DNA from: CAJBLF01 sp964495825
Lineage (GTDB): Bacteria > Patescibacteriota > Gracilibacteria > Absconditabacterales > Absconditicoccaceae
Direction: 5' to 3'
Length of the DNA: 34,136 nt
Assembly: GCA_964495825.1 (NCBI GenBank)
Contig: CAZBWI010000050.1
Coordinates: forward strand, 1-34,136
How positions within the stretch are numbered: the stretch's first letter is position 1; each line of letters opens with the position of its first letter. Of the stretch, positions 11,205-20,402 are shown piece by piece. The position numbers and the translations under genes are program-made. The notes beneath the pieces were generated by a model. That model saw only the letters and a list, made by a program, of their open reading frames with translations, did not search any database and was not told the DNA's origin.

Positions 11205-12350
11205 TTATTTCAAGAGAGTCTTTTTATAGAACCAGCATTTTTCTCCCCCATTTAAAAACATATTTTTCTTCCGGGATCACGATCACGTATCGGTTGAAAA
11301 TTTTTCGTAGGAAGTGATAATTCCTCCGTGTAATTTCGGATGACAGACAAATAATTCTGTGATAGTATGATAGATAGTCTCTAAGTCGAAAGTATTGAGT
11401 CTCTGTCCGTAAGGCGGATTGGAGACGAGGCAACCCTCGAGTGGCGGGCCGTCTAAATAGTCCTTAATATCCTTGGTTTCAAAGGTGATGAAGTCTGCCA
11501 CGCCCGCATGTTTCGCGTTCTCTTGCGCTATCGAAATCATTTCCGGATTGATATCTGAGGCGATGATAGTATGTTTTTTTTCGAGTATAATTTTCTCTTT
11601 GGCTATATCGAATTCCTTGTCGAAGAGTGATTGATCATATCGTTTGAACTGCTGGAAGGCGAATTCTCTGAACATTCACGGCGCGATATTTTTCGCGATC
11701 AATGCCGCTTCGATGACGATAGTTCCGCTTCCACAGAAGAAGTCATAGAACGGTTCGCTGAATTTCCGTCATGACAAAAGAAGCAATCACGCCGCTAACG
11801 CTTCATTGATTGGCGCTTCTCCCGTTGCTTTTTTGTAGCCTCTCTTGTGGAGGGAATCTCCCGTGGTATTGAGTAATATCGAGCACATATTATTCTCTAT
11901 ATACACAAGTATCTCTACTGGTTGTAATTTAGGATCTTCGAAAATCTTACCGGAATTTTCAATTTTCAATTTTCAATTTTCAATATTAGTCTGAAGAAGT
12001 TTTTTTACGATGGATTTTTTCACAATACTCTGAATGGTTGGTGTACTTGTAAGCAATGATTGTTTGGTCTGTGCAGTAACAACAATCGGGTTGCCTTGAA
12101 TGTAGACATTCCAATCGATTATCGACACCAAGTCAAAGAGTTGATTGAAGTCAGCAGTTATATGTTGTGCTAATTCCAAATATACTTTATTTCAGACTCT
12201 GGATCGAAGATTTATTTTGGCTATCGCGGAAAGATCTCCCTTGAAACGGACTGATGTCGGTCACGAACCGATCACCGTATATCAAGCGATCTCTATTTCT
12301 TTTTTGAGGATGGATTCTAGCCCTGTTGCGCAGGTGATAACGAATTTCAT
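11205..12350 (-). CDS. THUMP-type class I RNA methyltransferase (RlmL/YpsC family)
   Basis: The 381-residue product matches the family of SAM-dependent guanine-N2 methyltransferases acting on 23S rRNA. The N-terminal 160 residues are THUMP-like (start MKFVITCATGLESILKKEI, then SVRFKGDL). The methyltransferase domain has NTTGDSLHKRGY, EAPINEALAAGLL, the SAM-binding motif DFFCGSGTIVIEAAL, the acidic ASDINPEM and the catalytic SNPPYGQR. The frame needs TGA as Gly at several points, including SRVGNK and the TDTGSGS tail. A tandem TTTTCAA tract (11953-11986) lies between the two domains and encodes a short linker (NIENGKLKIENS). The ATG is at 12348-12350 and the stop TAA at 11205-11207. It is divergent from the fabH-like gene. 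Confidence 0.88.
11953..11986. repeat. Tandem AATTTTC repeat inside a methyltransferase gene
   Basis: About four copies of a 7-base word, TTTTCAA and its shifts, lie in frame between the THUMP and catalytic domains. The repeat introduces a TGA that reads as Gly. Its composition is like the word tracts of the intergenic elements here. Confidence 0.7.
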
Positions 12351-12501
12351 AAGATTATTTTGAATAAATCTATGGGTGAGCATATGTATTTCCTTGTACA
12401 TTACCACCAAAAAACCAAACTTGACTTTTTTTATGAAAAGTATATTTTCATTTTTTTACATAAAAAATAATATAAACACAAATAAAAAAGGAAAAATACG
12501 T

Positions 12502-13584
12502 ATGTTAAACATCTATGCAAAAATTATCGGTACAGGAAAATATATTCCTGAAAAAGTGATAACCAATGATGGGTTTCTCCAAAACACATTCTTTGATGAG
12601 AACGGACAAAAATTCCAAAAAGAAAATCAAGAAATCATCAATGACTTAGTGAAAATCACTGGTATCAGAGAACGACGATATGTACGGAACGACCAAGTTA
12701 ATTCCGATATCGCACATACAGCTGCTGAAAATGCGCTACTCTCTTCTATGACCGACCCTGAGACCCTGGACTATATCATCGTAGCACACAACTTTGGTGA
12801 TGTCCCGCATCTCAATCCACGTTCAGCATTGGTGCCTAGCATCGCTTCCAAGGTGAAGCAAATGCTTAACATCAAGAATCCTAACACCGTCGCTTTCGAT
12901 ATCCTCTTTGGATGTCCAGGATGGCTACAAGGAATGATTCTTGCTGATTCGCTTATCAAAAGCGGTGCAAAACGCATCATGATCATCGGAGCGGAAACAC
13001 TTTCACGCGTTTCTGACCCCAAGGATCGTGACAGTATGATCTATGCTGATGGGGCTGGAGCAACTATTTTGGAATGTATCCAATCAGAGATGCCTGTAGG
13101 TATCATCGCACATGCTGCAAGAACAGATGCTAAAGAATATGCACAACTTCTGCGTATGGGTATGTCTAATGATCCTGATCACCAAGAATTTGAGACCTTT
13201 CTCAAAATGGACGGCAGTGCTATCTATGAATATGCACTCAATTATGTCCCCTCGGCTATCAAGGAATGCCTAGACAAAGCAAACGTTCCGCTGGAACAGG
13301 TAAAAAAACTCCTGATTCATCAAGCGAATGAAAAAATGGACGAAAAAATCCTGCAAAGGCTTTTCGCCCTGTACGACAAGAAACAGAAGGATATCCCTCA
13401 AGATATCATGCCGATGACCATAGGCTGGTTAGGAAACTCTTCCGTAGCCACCATTCCTATACTACTTGATCTCCTATTCAAGAAAGAACTAGAAGGACAT
13501 AGTATCAAAAGCGGTGACATCATTATCTTCGCATCCGTAGGTGCTGGCATGAACATCAATGCAATGACCTATAGGATGCCATAA
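12502..13584 (+). CDS. fabH: 3-oxoacyl-ACP synthase III-like ketoacyl synthase
   Basis: FabH-family enzymes join an acyl-CoA to malonyl-ACP or carry out related thiolase-fold condensations. The 360-residue product has the full triad: Cys138 in LFGCPGW, His273 in LIHQANEKM and Asn312 in WLGNSSVAT. The SVGAGMN end is also typical. I chose the ATG at 12502 because MLNIYAKIIGTGKYIPE is the normal family start and an AAGGA lies just upstream; the frame stays open further up without homology. It has 22 glycines and no TGA codon, unlike its neighbours, which suggests recent transfer from a standard-code donor. No other fatty-acid genes are present, so its substrate is unclear. A strong terminator follows. 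Confidence 0.9.
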   Translation: MLNIYAKIIGTGKYIPEKVITNDGFLQNTFFDENGQKFQKENQEIINDLVKITGIRERRYVRNDQVNSDIAHTAAENALLSSMTDPETLDYIIVAHNFGDVPHLNPRSALVPSIASKVKQMLNIKNPNTVAFDILFGCPGWLQGMILADSLIKSGAKRIMIIGAETLSRVSDPKDRDSMIYADGAGATILECIQSEMPVGIIAHAARTDAKEYAQLLRMGMSNDPDHQEFETFLKMDGSAIYEYALNYVPSAIKECLDKANVPLEQVKKLLIHQANEKMDEKILQRLFALYDKKQKDIPQDIMPMTIGWLGNSSVATIPILLDLLFKKELEGHSIKSGDIIIFASVGAGMNINAMTYRMP

Positions 13585-13598
13585 GAACACTCACGAAA

Positions 13599-13630
13599 GG
13601 ACTCCGAATATTTGTCGGAGTCTTTTTTTA
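13599..13630 (+). terminator. Rho-independent terminator after the fabH-like gene
   Basis: Stem GACTCCGA (13600-13607) pairs with TCGGAGTC (13615-13622) around a 7-base loop and is followed by a T tract. Confidence 0.9.
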
Positions 13631-13720
13631 TAGTTATCGAATTTTAACCAAAAATCACTTGATTTATCTGAGTAAAACTATATTTACGGCACCACTGAAC
13701 TGAAATCATTACTATAAAAT

Positions 13721-13960
13721 ATGTTTATGCAACCAGAAGACAATCAAGTAAAAAACGCGATCAACAAGATTGTACAACGATTTAGGCAAGTAGATCCTAG
13801 ATGGATCTGCAGCGAACATGACCAGCTAGGAATGTATATGTTCCTGACTGGGAATCAAAGGTATACCATGGAAGAAGCAATTCCTGATGTACAACAAGAA
13901 GTCGATTTTATCATCGAAACTGTGGGCTCCAACTTCCGAAAAGGTTTACCTAAATCATAA
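13721..13960 (+). CDS. Hypothetical protein, 79 aa
   Basis: I do not recognise this small soluble protein. It is mostly helical, with KNAINKIVQRFRQVDPRW near the start and EEAIPDVQQEVDFIIETVG near the end, and it has one cysteine. It lacks a signal peptide. A TATAAA box lies at 13713-13718, two bases before the first ATG; the ATG at 13727 (third codon) could be the true start of a leaderless transcript. The gene is closed by its own terminator, so it is a short monocistronic unit between the fabH-like gene and dnaK. Confidence 0.65.
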   Translation: MFMQPEDNQVKNAINKIVQRFRQVDPRWICSEHDQLGMYMFLTGNQRYTMEEAIPDVQQEVDFIIETVGSNFRKGLPKS

Positions 13961-13975
13961 GTGTATCTGCTTATT

Positions 13976-14001
13976 ATTCCTGCATCTTGCAGGATTTTTT
14001 T
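13976..14001 (+). terminator. Rho-independent terminator of the 79-aa gene
   Basis: TCCTGCA (13978-13984) pairs with TGCAGGA (13988-13994), loop TCT, then a T tract. Confidence 0.85.
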
Positions 14002-14078
14002 AATTGAGACGTAATAAAAAGACCAAGTACTGAGTATTTTACCACATTAAAATTGTATTTTTTTCAGAACATATATGT

Positions 14079-14108
14079 AAAAAACCACCCTCGCTCGGGT
14101 GGTTTTTT
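14079..14108. terminator. Bidirectional terminator downstream of dnaK
   Basis: ACCACCC (14084-14090) pairs with GGGTGGT (14097-14103) around TCGCTC, flanked by A and T tracts, so it can act on both strands. It probably ends the minus-strand dnaK transcript. Confidence 0.85.
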
Positions 14109-14184
14109 CTATTTATTTGTCATCGCGAGCGTAGCCTGATGATTTTAAATAAGATTGCTTCATTCCTCGCAATGGCTATTTGAT

Positions 14185-16083
14185 TTATTTTTTGTCTGCA
14201 TCTATCACTTCGCCTTCAACTGTATCACCTCATTCTTGTTTCTGTTCAATCTCTGAATCTGGATTTGGTGTAGATCCTTGCGGAGCAGCTTGGTATTTGT
14301 TGTAGAGGACGGCAAATTCGTTCTGGATCCTTTCGATCTCTTTGTCGATCTCTTCCTTGGTAACTCCTTCTTTGTCCTTCAATACCTTACCATCAGCAAT
14401 GAGTTTATTCACAGTCTCTTTGTCGGCATCAGGGATCTTATCTTTTTGTTCTGCTAACATATTTTCCATCTGATAGATAAGTGCTTCCATCCTATTTTTG
14501 GATTCAACGATTTCTCTTCTCTTACGATCTTCTTCAGCAAATTTCTCTGCTTCAGCTTTTGCTTTGGTAATCTCCTCATCAGAAATATTCGTAGATCACT
14601 CTATCCTATGACTAATCTCTTTTCCTGTAGATTTTTCTTTGGCAGTGACATTGAGGATTCCATTCGCATCGATATCAAAAGTCACTTCGATCTGAGGTTG
14701 TCCTCTTCTCATCATAGGAATACCCTCGAGATTGAACATTCAGAGATCTTTATTGTCTCTTGCAAATTGTCTCTCTCATTGGACAACATGTACAGTAACT
14801 GCTGTCTGATTATCTGCTGCAGTAGTGAATATATTTTCTTTTCTTGCTGGGATAGTCGTGTTTCTTGGAATCATGACATGTGCCAATCCTCCTTCGACTT
14901 CGACAGCTAATGACAATGGAGTAACATCCAAAAGAAGAATATCTTTTACATCTCCTTGGATGATTCCACCTTGGATAGCGGCACCTTGTGCTACAGATTC
15001 ATCAGGATTGACGGTAGCTTTTGGTTCAATACCAAAGATATCCTTAACAATAGTTTTAACTGCTGGCATTCTTGTAGAACCTCCCACTAGGATCACTTGA
15101 TTAATTTCACTCTTTTTGAGTTTAGAATCTTCAAGTGCTTGAATACATGGTGTTTTACATCTATCAAATAAATCTTTGCACATATTCTCAAATTGTGCTC
15201 TAGTAAGTGATTCTTCTAAGTTTCTTGGAAGTCAATCTTCTCCAGTAATGATAAATGGAATAGAAATATCAACTCTCTCTACTTGAGATAATTGATGTTT
15301 TGCAGCTTCAGCTTCATTTTTAACTCTCTGCATCGCCATAGCATTTTTGGTGAGATCGATACCTTCTTTTTTCTTAAATTGTTCAACGAGATAATTGATG
15401 ATTTTTTGATCAAAATCAGCTCCTCACAAATGAGTATCTCCAGATGTGGAAAGAACCTGGAATGTTCCTTCAGATCCTATTTCAAGGATAGTTACATCAA
15501 ATGTTCCTCAACCAAGATCGAAGACAACAATCTTCTCATCCTTATTTTTTCCTTCACCGTAGGCTAATGATGCTGCTGTTGGTTCGTTGATAATTCTTTC
15601 AACTTTGAGTCCAGCAATCTCTCCTGCCGCCTTGGTAGCGTTCCTTTGGGAGTCGTTGAAATACGCAGGCACAGTGATCACTGCTTGCGTGATAGGAGTT
15701 CCGAGAAATTTTTCTGCATCTTCTTTTAGTTTTTTGAGAATGAATGCAGAAATTTGTTCTGGTTTATACTCTTTACCATCAATCACAATAAGTACTCATC
15801 CATCTGGACCTTCTTTAATTTCATATGGAAGATGTTCTTTTCCGACGACTTCAGAATACTTTCTACCAATAAATCTCTTGACTTCGTAGATAACGTTTTT
15901 TGGCTCTAAAATAGCCTTTCTTTTTGCAAGATCTCCGACGAGCAACTCATCTCCCTTGATATATACGACAGAAGGGGTTGTTCTTTTTCCTTCAGCGTTT
16001 GCAATCACTTCTGATTTATCACCTAACATATAGGCAACACAAGAATTAGTTGTTCCGAGATCGATTCCGATAATCTTTGCCAT
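14185..16083 (-). CDS. dnaK: Chaperone DnaK (Hsp70)
   Basis: DnaK is the ATP-driven Hsp70 chaperone of the cytoplasm. The 632-residue length is normal. The N-terminus has IIGIDLGTTNSCVAY, and the nucleotide domain has VPAYFNDSQRNATKAAG, NEPTAASLAYG, VFDLGGGT (middle Gly a TGA codon) and ILVGGSTRMPAV. The substrate domain carries LLDVTPLSLAVE and IPRNTTIP. The C-terminus ends in EVIDADKK, close to the usual EEVD-type tail. TGA is read as Gly at roughly nine places. A sigma-70-like promoter and CIRCE-type operators lie upstream, so HrcA repression is likely; hrcA, grpE and dnaJ are not in this window. A bidirectional terminator follows. Confidence 0.97.
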
Positions 16084-16174
16084 AATATAATGATTAAAAA
16101 ATTAAAATACGTTAAGATTAAAAGATTGAATCTTTGGCTTTTTTAGTCTTCTAAATCTTTTAATTAAAAAAAAC

Positions 16175-16201
16175 GTAGCACGTATATTATAATCATGCTA
16201 C
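16175..16201. promoter_or_regulatory. Second, degenerate CIRCE-like operator over the dnaK -10
   Basis: GTAGCACGT, nine bases, then TCATGCTAC keeps the TAGCAC/TGCTA core and the nine-base spacer and covers the -10 box. Its outer arms CGTAGCA/TGCTACG are perfectly inverted. Confidence 0.5.
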
Positions 16202-16213
16202 GAAAAAATGCAA
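16186..16213 (-). promoter_or_regulatory. dnaK promoter
   Basis: On the minus strand a TTGCAT -35 (16208-16213) and a TATAAT -10 (16186-16191) are separated by 16 bases, about 100 bases upstream of the dnaK ATG. Confidence 0.7.
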
Positions 16214-16220
16214 GACTTTT

Positions 16221-16247
16221 TTAGCACTTTTTTTTTATAAGTGCTAT
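16221..16247. promoter_or_regulatory. CIRCE operator (HrcA binding site)
   Basis: TTAGCACTT, nine bases, then AAGTGCTAT. The consensus is TTAGCACTC-N9-GAGTGCTAA; 15 of 18 arm positions match and the spacer is exactly nine. It lies just upstream of the -35 of dnaK. Confidence 0.85.
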
Positions 16248-16251
16248 CTCA

Positions 16252-18780
16252 TTATCATCTCTTTTTCAACATCTTCATAATCTCAAAGAAAACGAATCCA
16301 AGACTACCTAAACCTACTATCACTAGCCGATCTCATCGTCCCAGGGCGACAAATTTGAACGCATGAGCCAATGGTGTATAATAGATTGCTAATATATGTA
16401 ATCACAGGACTATCAAAATACTTCGCCATATACTCATATTGTTTTTGAGTTCCCAAATATTGTATTTATCACTTCTCACTGCAAAGACCAAGAAAAGTTC
16501 GAAGATAATAATCATAGTGATCACCAATGTTCTGGCTTTGGCTATCCCTACAACATTATTGGCATTAATATATAGTATCAATGCTACAACAGTTACAATG
16601 ACACTTGCTATACTGATAAATCTCCACATATGAGATAAGATATGCTCATTTTTTTGTCTTGGTTTTCTCGTCATGATATTCTTTTCTCCTGGATCCATGC
16701 CGAGTGCTATTGCTGGAAAACTATCTGTCATGAGATTGATCCGAAGGATCTGTACTGGCAGCATCGGCAATGGAGCTCACAATACTATAGTAATAAATAT
16801 TATCATTACTTCCGGGATATTTGCCGACAACAGTAATTTAACGAACTTCCTGATATTGTCATACATAATCCTCCCATATTCTATAGCATTTACAATGGAA
16901 GCGAAATTATCGTCTACAAGGATGATATCAGATGCCTCTCTTGCTACATCGGTACCTTTGAGTGACATTGCTACACCAACATCAGCTTTTTTGAGAGCAG
17001 GTGCGTCGTTGATACCATCACCCGTCATCGCTACGATATCGCCTTTTTTTTGAAACGCTTCTAGTATTCTTACTTTATGTTCAGGATTTACTCTCGCGAA
17101 GATACTTACCTTGTCTATAGTATATTGAAGATCTTCTAATGTATCCAATTCTTTGCCTTCCATGACTTCACCCTGGATACCTATCTGTTTTGCGATAGCG
17201 ACTGCCGTCTCTTTATGATCTCAGGTAATCATAACTACCCTGATACCTGCTTTTTGACAAAGTGCTAATGCATTTTTGACTTCTGGTCTTGGTGGATCAA
17301 TCATACCCATCAAACCGGTAAAGATGAATGCGTCATGTTCTGTATCTTGATAAGCGAATCCAAGCACCCTCAACGCTTGAGAAGCCATATGTGAATTTTT
17401 GTTCAGAATTTCCTGTTTTTTCTTATTGTCCAAAAGAATCACTTCTCCACCCAAGTAATATCGTTTACATAATTCAAGAACAGCTTCTGGAGATCACTTG
17501 AGATATTTCACATCTTCATGATGTGTTATCATATATTTTTTCTCTGAATCAAACGGTACTTCACCTATTCTTTTTTTATCCGCTATGATATTTCCTTTTT
17601 TACTCACTTCCAAAAGTGCTATTTCTGTAGGATCGCCGATATTTGGCAAAACTGCATTATTACAATTACTAGCAATCTGGAAGAGTTGTGAAAGACTTTG
17701 AGAAGATATCTTTTTGCCAGCATAATAAAATTCTTCTTGGACTTGTATATCTTTGTTGTCGATATATATATCAGTAACTGTCATCTTGTTTTGTGTAATA
17801 GTTCATGTTTTATCTGAACAAATAACAGTAACACTTCATAATGTCTCTATGGATTTGAGTTTCCTTACCAATACGTTTTTTTTGTACATCTTCTGAACAC
17901 CCAAAGCCAAGACGATAGTGACCACCGCAGGTAATCACTCAGGAATTGCTCCCACTGCTAGACTCACCGAAGTAAAAAATATCTCAAAGAGATTGAGTCC
18001 TTGTATCCACCCGATCATAAATACCAGTGCAACAACAATAAGAACAATACTCCCAAGTGTAATCCCTAATTTTTTAAGATTATGCTGGAGTGGTGTTTTT
18101 GTCTCTTCTGTTTGCTGAACAACGTTTGCTATCTTGCCGATCTGAGTATTCATACCTGTCTCTACAACAACTCCCATCGCTCTTCATGAAACCACTACAG
18201 TTCAGGAAAATACCATATTTTTCTGATCTGCGATAGCCACTACACCATCAATTGCTTCGATATCTTTGTTCACAGGTATACTTTCTCCGGTAAGCGAAGA
18301 TTCATCGATAGTAAACATCATTGTCTCTAATAATCTGATATCTGCGGAAATTTTATCTCATATTTCCAATAGCACAATATCACCCGGAACAAGTTCTCTG
18401 GACGATATAATTTGTCTCTTGTTATCTCTAATAACCACCGAGGTTGGTGAACTCAATTTACTAAGCAATTCGATAGCTTTCTCTGCTTTGTATTCCTGTA
18501 TAAATCCCAAGATAGCGTTTACTACCAAAATCGCTGCGATAACGATGCCATCGATATTTTCACCCAGAATAAAGCTGATCGCTGTGGCAAAAATAAGCAC
18601 GATCACGATAGGATCGGTGAACTGCGAAAAGAAAATTTTGAACATGCTAAATTTTTTCTCCTGATTGATTTCATTGTAGCCGTATTTTTCCAATCTCTTG
18701 TTTGCCTCTTGATGAGTCAATCATTTCTCGTTGGAAGATACCACTTTCAACACTTCTTCGGGGGATTGATTGTAGAACAT
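16252..18780 (-). CDS. Calcium-type P2A cation-transporting P-type ATPase
   Basis: This 842-residue pump couples ATP hydrolysis to cation export across the membrane; the motif set fits calcium ATPases. The N-terminal domain (SPEEVLKVVSSNEKGLTHQEA, then RLEKYGYNE) is the usual cation ATPase N-domain. Then come the first transmembrane pairs and an actuator with ELVPGDIVLLE. PEGLP lies at 280-284 and the phosphorylation site is D323-KTGT; both motif glycines are TGA codons. Later motifs include TGDGINDAPALKKADVG and six C-terminal membrane helices (LLPVQILRINLMTDSFPA). The penultimate codon is also TGA. A calcium pump next to many calcium-loop surface proteins fits, but ion choice is inferred. 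It is upstream of dnaK on the same strand, with separate control for dnaK. Confidence 0.92.
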
Positions 18781-19124
18781 TATTTTTTCAAAAACCTTAT
18801 TAAACTAAAACTACCTACTCGGGTGATTTTTTCTGCTGCTTATTAATAGTATATTGGTTTCTTGGTAATTTTGCAACTAAAATGTACCTGGGTGCAATGG
18901 TCACTAGTCGCTATATAAGCTGAATAGTGAACTTACACCCGGGTGAATTTCTCCATCTTGCAACCCTTCTATGAAAAACTATAAACCAACTAATGAACGA
19001 TGAATAATTAATTATGAATGATTTTGGACTTTTGTTATATCACAAACTACCGTTTTCTTACAATAGCCTTTTCCAGCGATACCGACATTATTCATTATTC
19101 ATTTTTAATTATTAATTAGTTTTG
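18781..19124. repeat. Intergenic region with two inverted-repeat elements
   Basis: No gene is seen. A nested palindrome at 18886-18944 pairs ACCTGGGTG with CACCCGGGT and, inside, TCACTA (18901-18906) with TAGTGA (18925-18930). At about 18986-19119 a word-armed element has CTAATGAAC, AATAATTAATTATGAATG on the left and CATTATTCATTATTCATTTTTAATTATTAATTAG-type words on the right, largely inverted. Promoters for the divergent ATPase and nuclease genes must lie here but none stands out. Confidence 0.5.
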
Positions 19125-20327
19125 ATGTCCGTCTATTCTTTCTCACAAACCCAGACTTTCATACAATGTCCGCGTAAATATCAGTATAAATACATCGACA
19201 AGATCCAGGAAAAGGAATTTGAATCGAGTCCGGATCTGATTCTCTGACATAGTGTTCACGCAGCATTGGAACGATTATATAATCAAGTGAATGTCTTTAA
19301 AATCCCAACCAAGGATGATCTTTTGATGAAATTCAAAGAACAGCGAGATTACGAAATCGCTGAAGCGACGAAAGAGAAGCCACTTGAAATGAAATGAGAA
19401 CAAACACTCGAAGACTACATCCGCAGAGGCATCCATTATGTAGCGAACTATTATGACAAGTATAGTCCGTTCGAAAACATCACCGTCGTCGCGACAGAAG
19501 CGTCGATCACTTTTGACCTGGAAGAACAGAAAAAATTTCGTGGATTCATCGATAGACTCGATAAAGAGTGAGAGACCTTCATCATCAACGATTACAAAAC
19601 AAACAAAAATCTCCCACCGGAAAGCAAGGAAGAATACAGGGAACAATTAACATTATACGGTCTCTGAGTCCAACAGAACTATGCGAAGTATTTCAAGAAT
19701 ATAAAAGCCAGACTCCATTATCTGCATTTCGATTTGATGGACGAATGGGAAATCACCGATGACCTTTTGGCTACGGTCACGAAAAAATATACAGAAATAA
19801 TAAACGATATAGAATTGAAAAAGTTCGAATATAATATGGGAAATACCAAAGTTTTTGAGCCGAAAGAAAATAATTATTGCAAATACTGCGAATACTATTC
19901 ACTCTGTCCGCTTTTCGCACATCTGAAATTTGACGATGAAGTCATTTGAAGTGAATTGGGAGAAAAAACAGTGAAGGGATTGGTCGATGAGTACGTTGAA
20001 TTGAGTAAACAGGAATCCCAGGCAAAACGTGACAAGGAACTGATAAAAAGTCTTTTGATAAATTATCTGGAGCAGCATGATCTCTTGAAGCTCTTCGGAA
20101 ATACAGGCAAGATCTCTGCGAGCAAACAAGAAAACATCAGTATCGAAGATAAGGAGAAAATAAAACAAATTCTCAATGAATTGTGAGTATTGAATGAAGC
20201 GATGGAAGTCGATAGATTCAAAGTCCAAAAATTAATCAAGGAACAAAAACTCTCGCTTGAACAATTAGGAAACACTGTCACAAAGAACGTAAGCCGAACC
20301 TTGAGAGGTAGTGATCATCAAGAATAA
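19125..20327 (+). CDS. PD-(D/E)XK nuclease with Fe-S cysteines (AddB/Cas4-like)
   Basis: The 400-residue protein has the core of RecB-family nucleases: a conserved His in LGHSVHAALERL, GFIDRLD with Asp143, and the catalytic INDYKTNK with Asp156 and Lys158. One cysteine near the N-terminus (Cys15 in IQCPRKYQY) and three at CKYCEYYSLC (Cys252, 255, 261) match the 4Fe-4S arrangement of Cas4 and AddB nucleases. The last 130 residues are a charged, helical tail that the family core lacks. TGA is read as Gly in LGHSV, MKGEQ and elsewhere. No cas or add helicase genes are nearby, so a DNA-repair or DNA-uptake role is possible but unproven. Start is the ATG at 19125; no Shine-Dalgarno is seen. Confidence 0.82.
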
Positions 20328-20402
20328 ATAGTTGCAAATCTTAGCCAAAAAACTACTATACTTTTTAGTTTTTTCTTGTATTTGCAAACAAAAACATCTT
20401 CT

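Noticed and set aside
12376..12501. A longer N-terminus for the fabH-like protein
   Set aside because: The extra 42 residues have no family match, and a ribosome-binding site lies just before the ATG at 12502.
18886..18944. The nested palindrome as a manganese riboswitch before the ATPase
   Set aside because: The conserved yybP-ykoY loop sequences are not seen; it looks more like a palindromic element.
19125..20327. The nuclease as a Cas4 of a CRISPR system
   Set aside because: No array or other cas gene is seen in the window, and AddB-like nucleases share the same cysteine layout.
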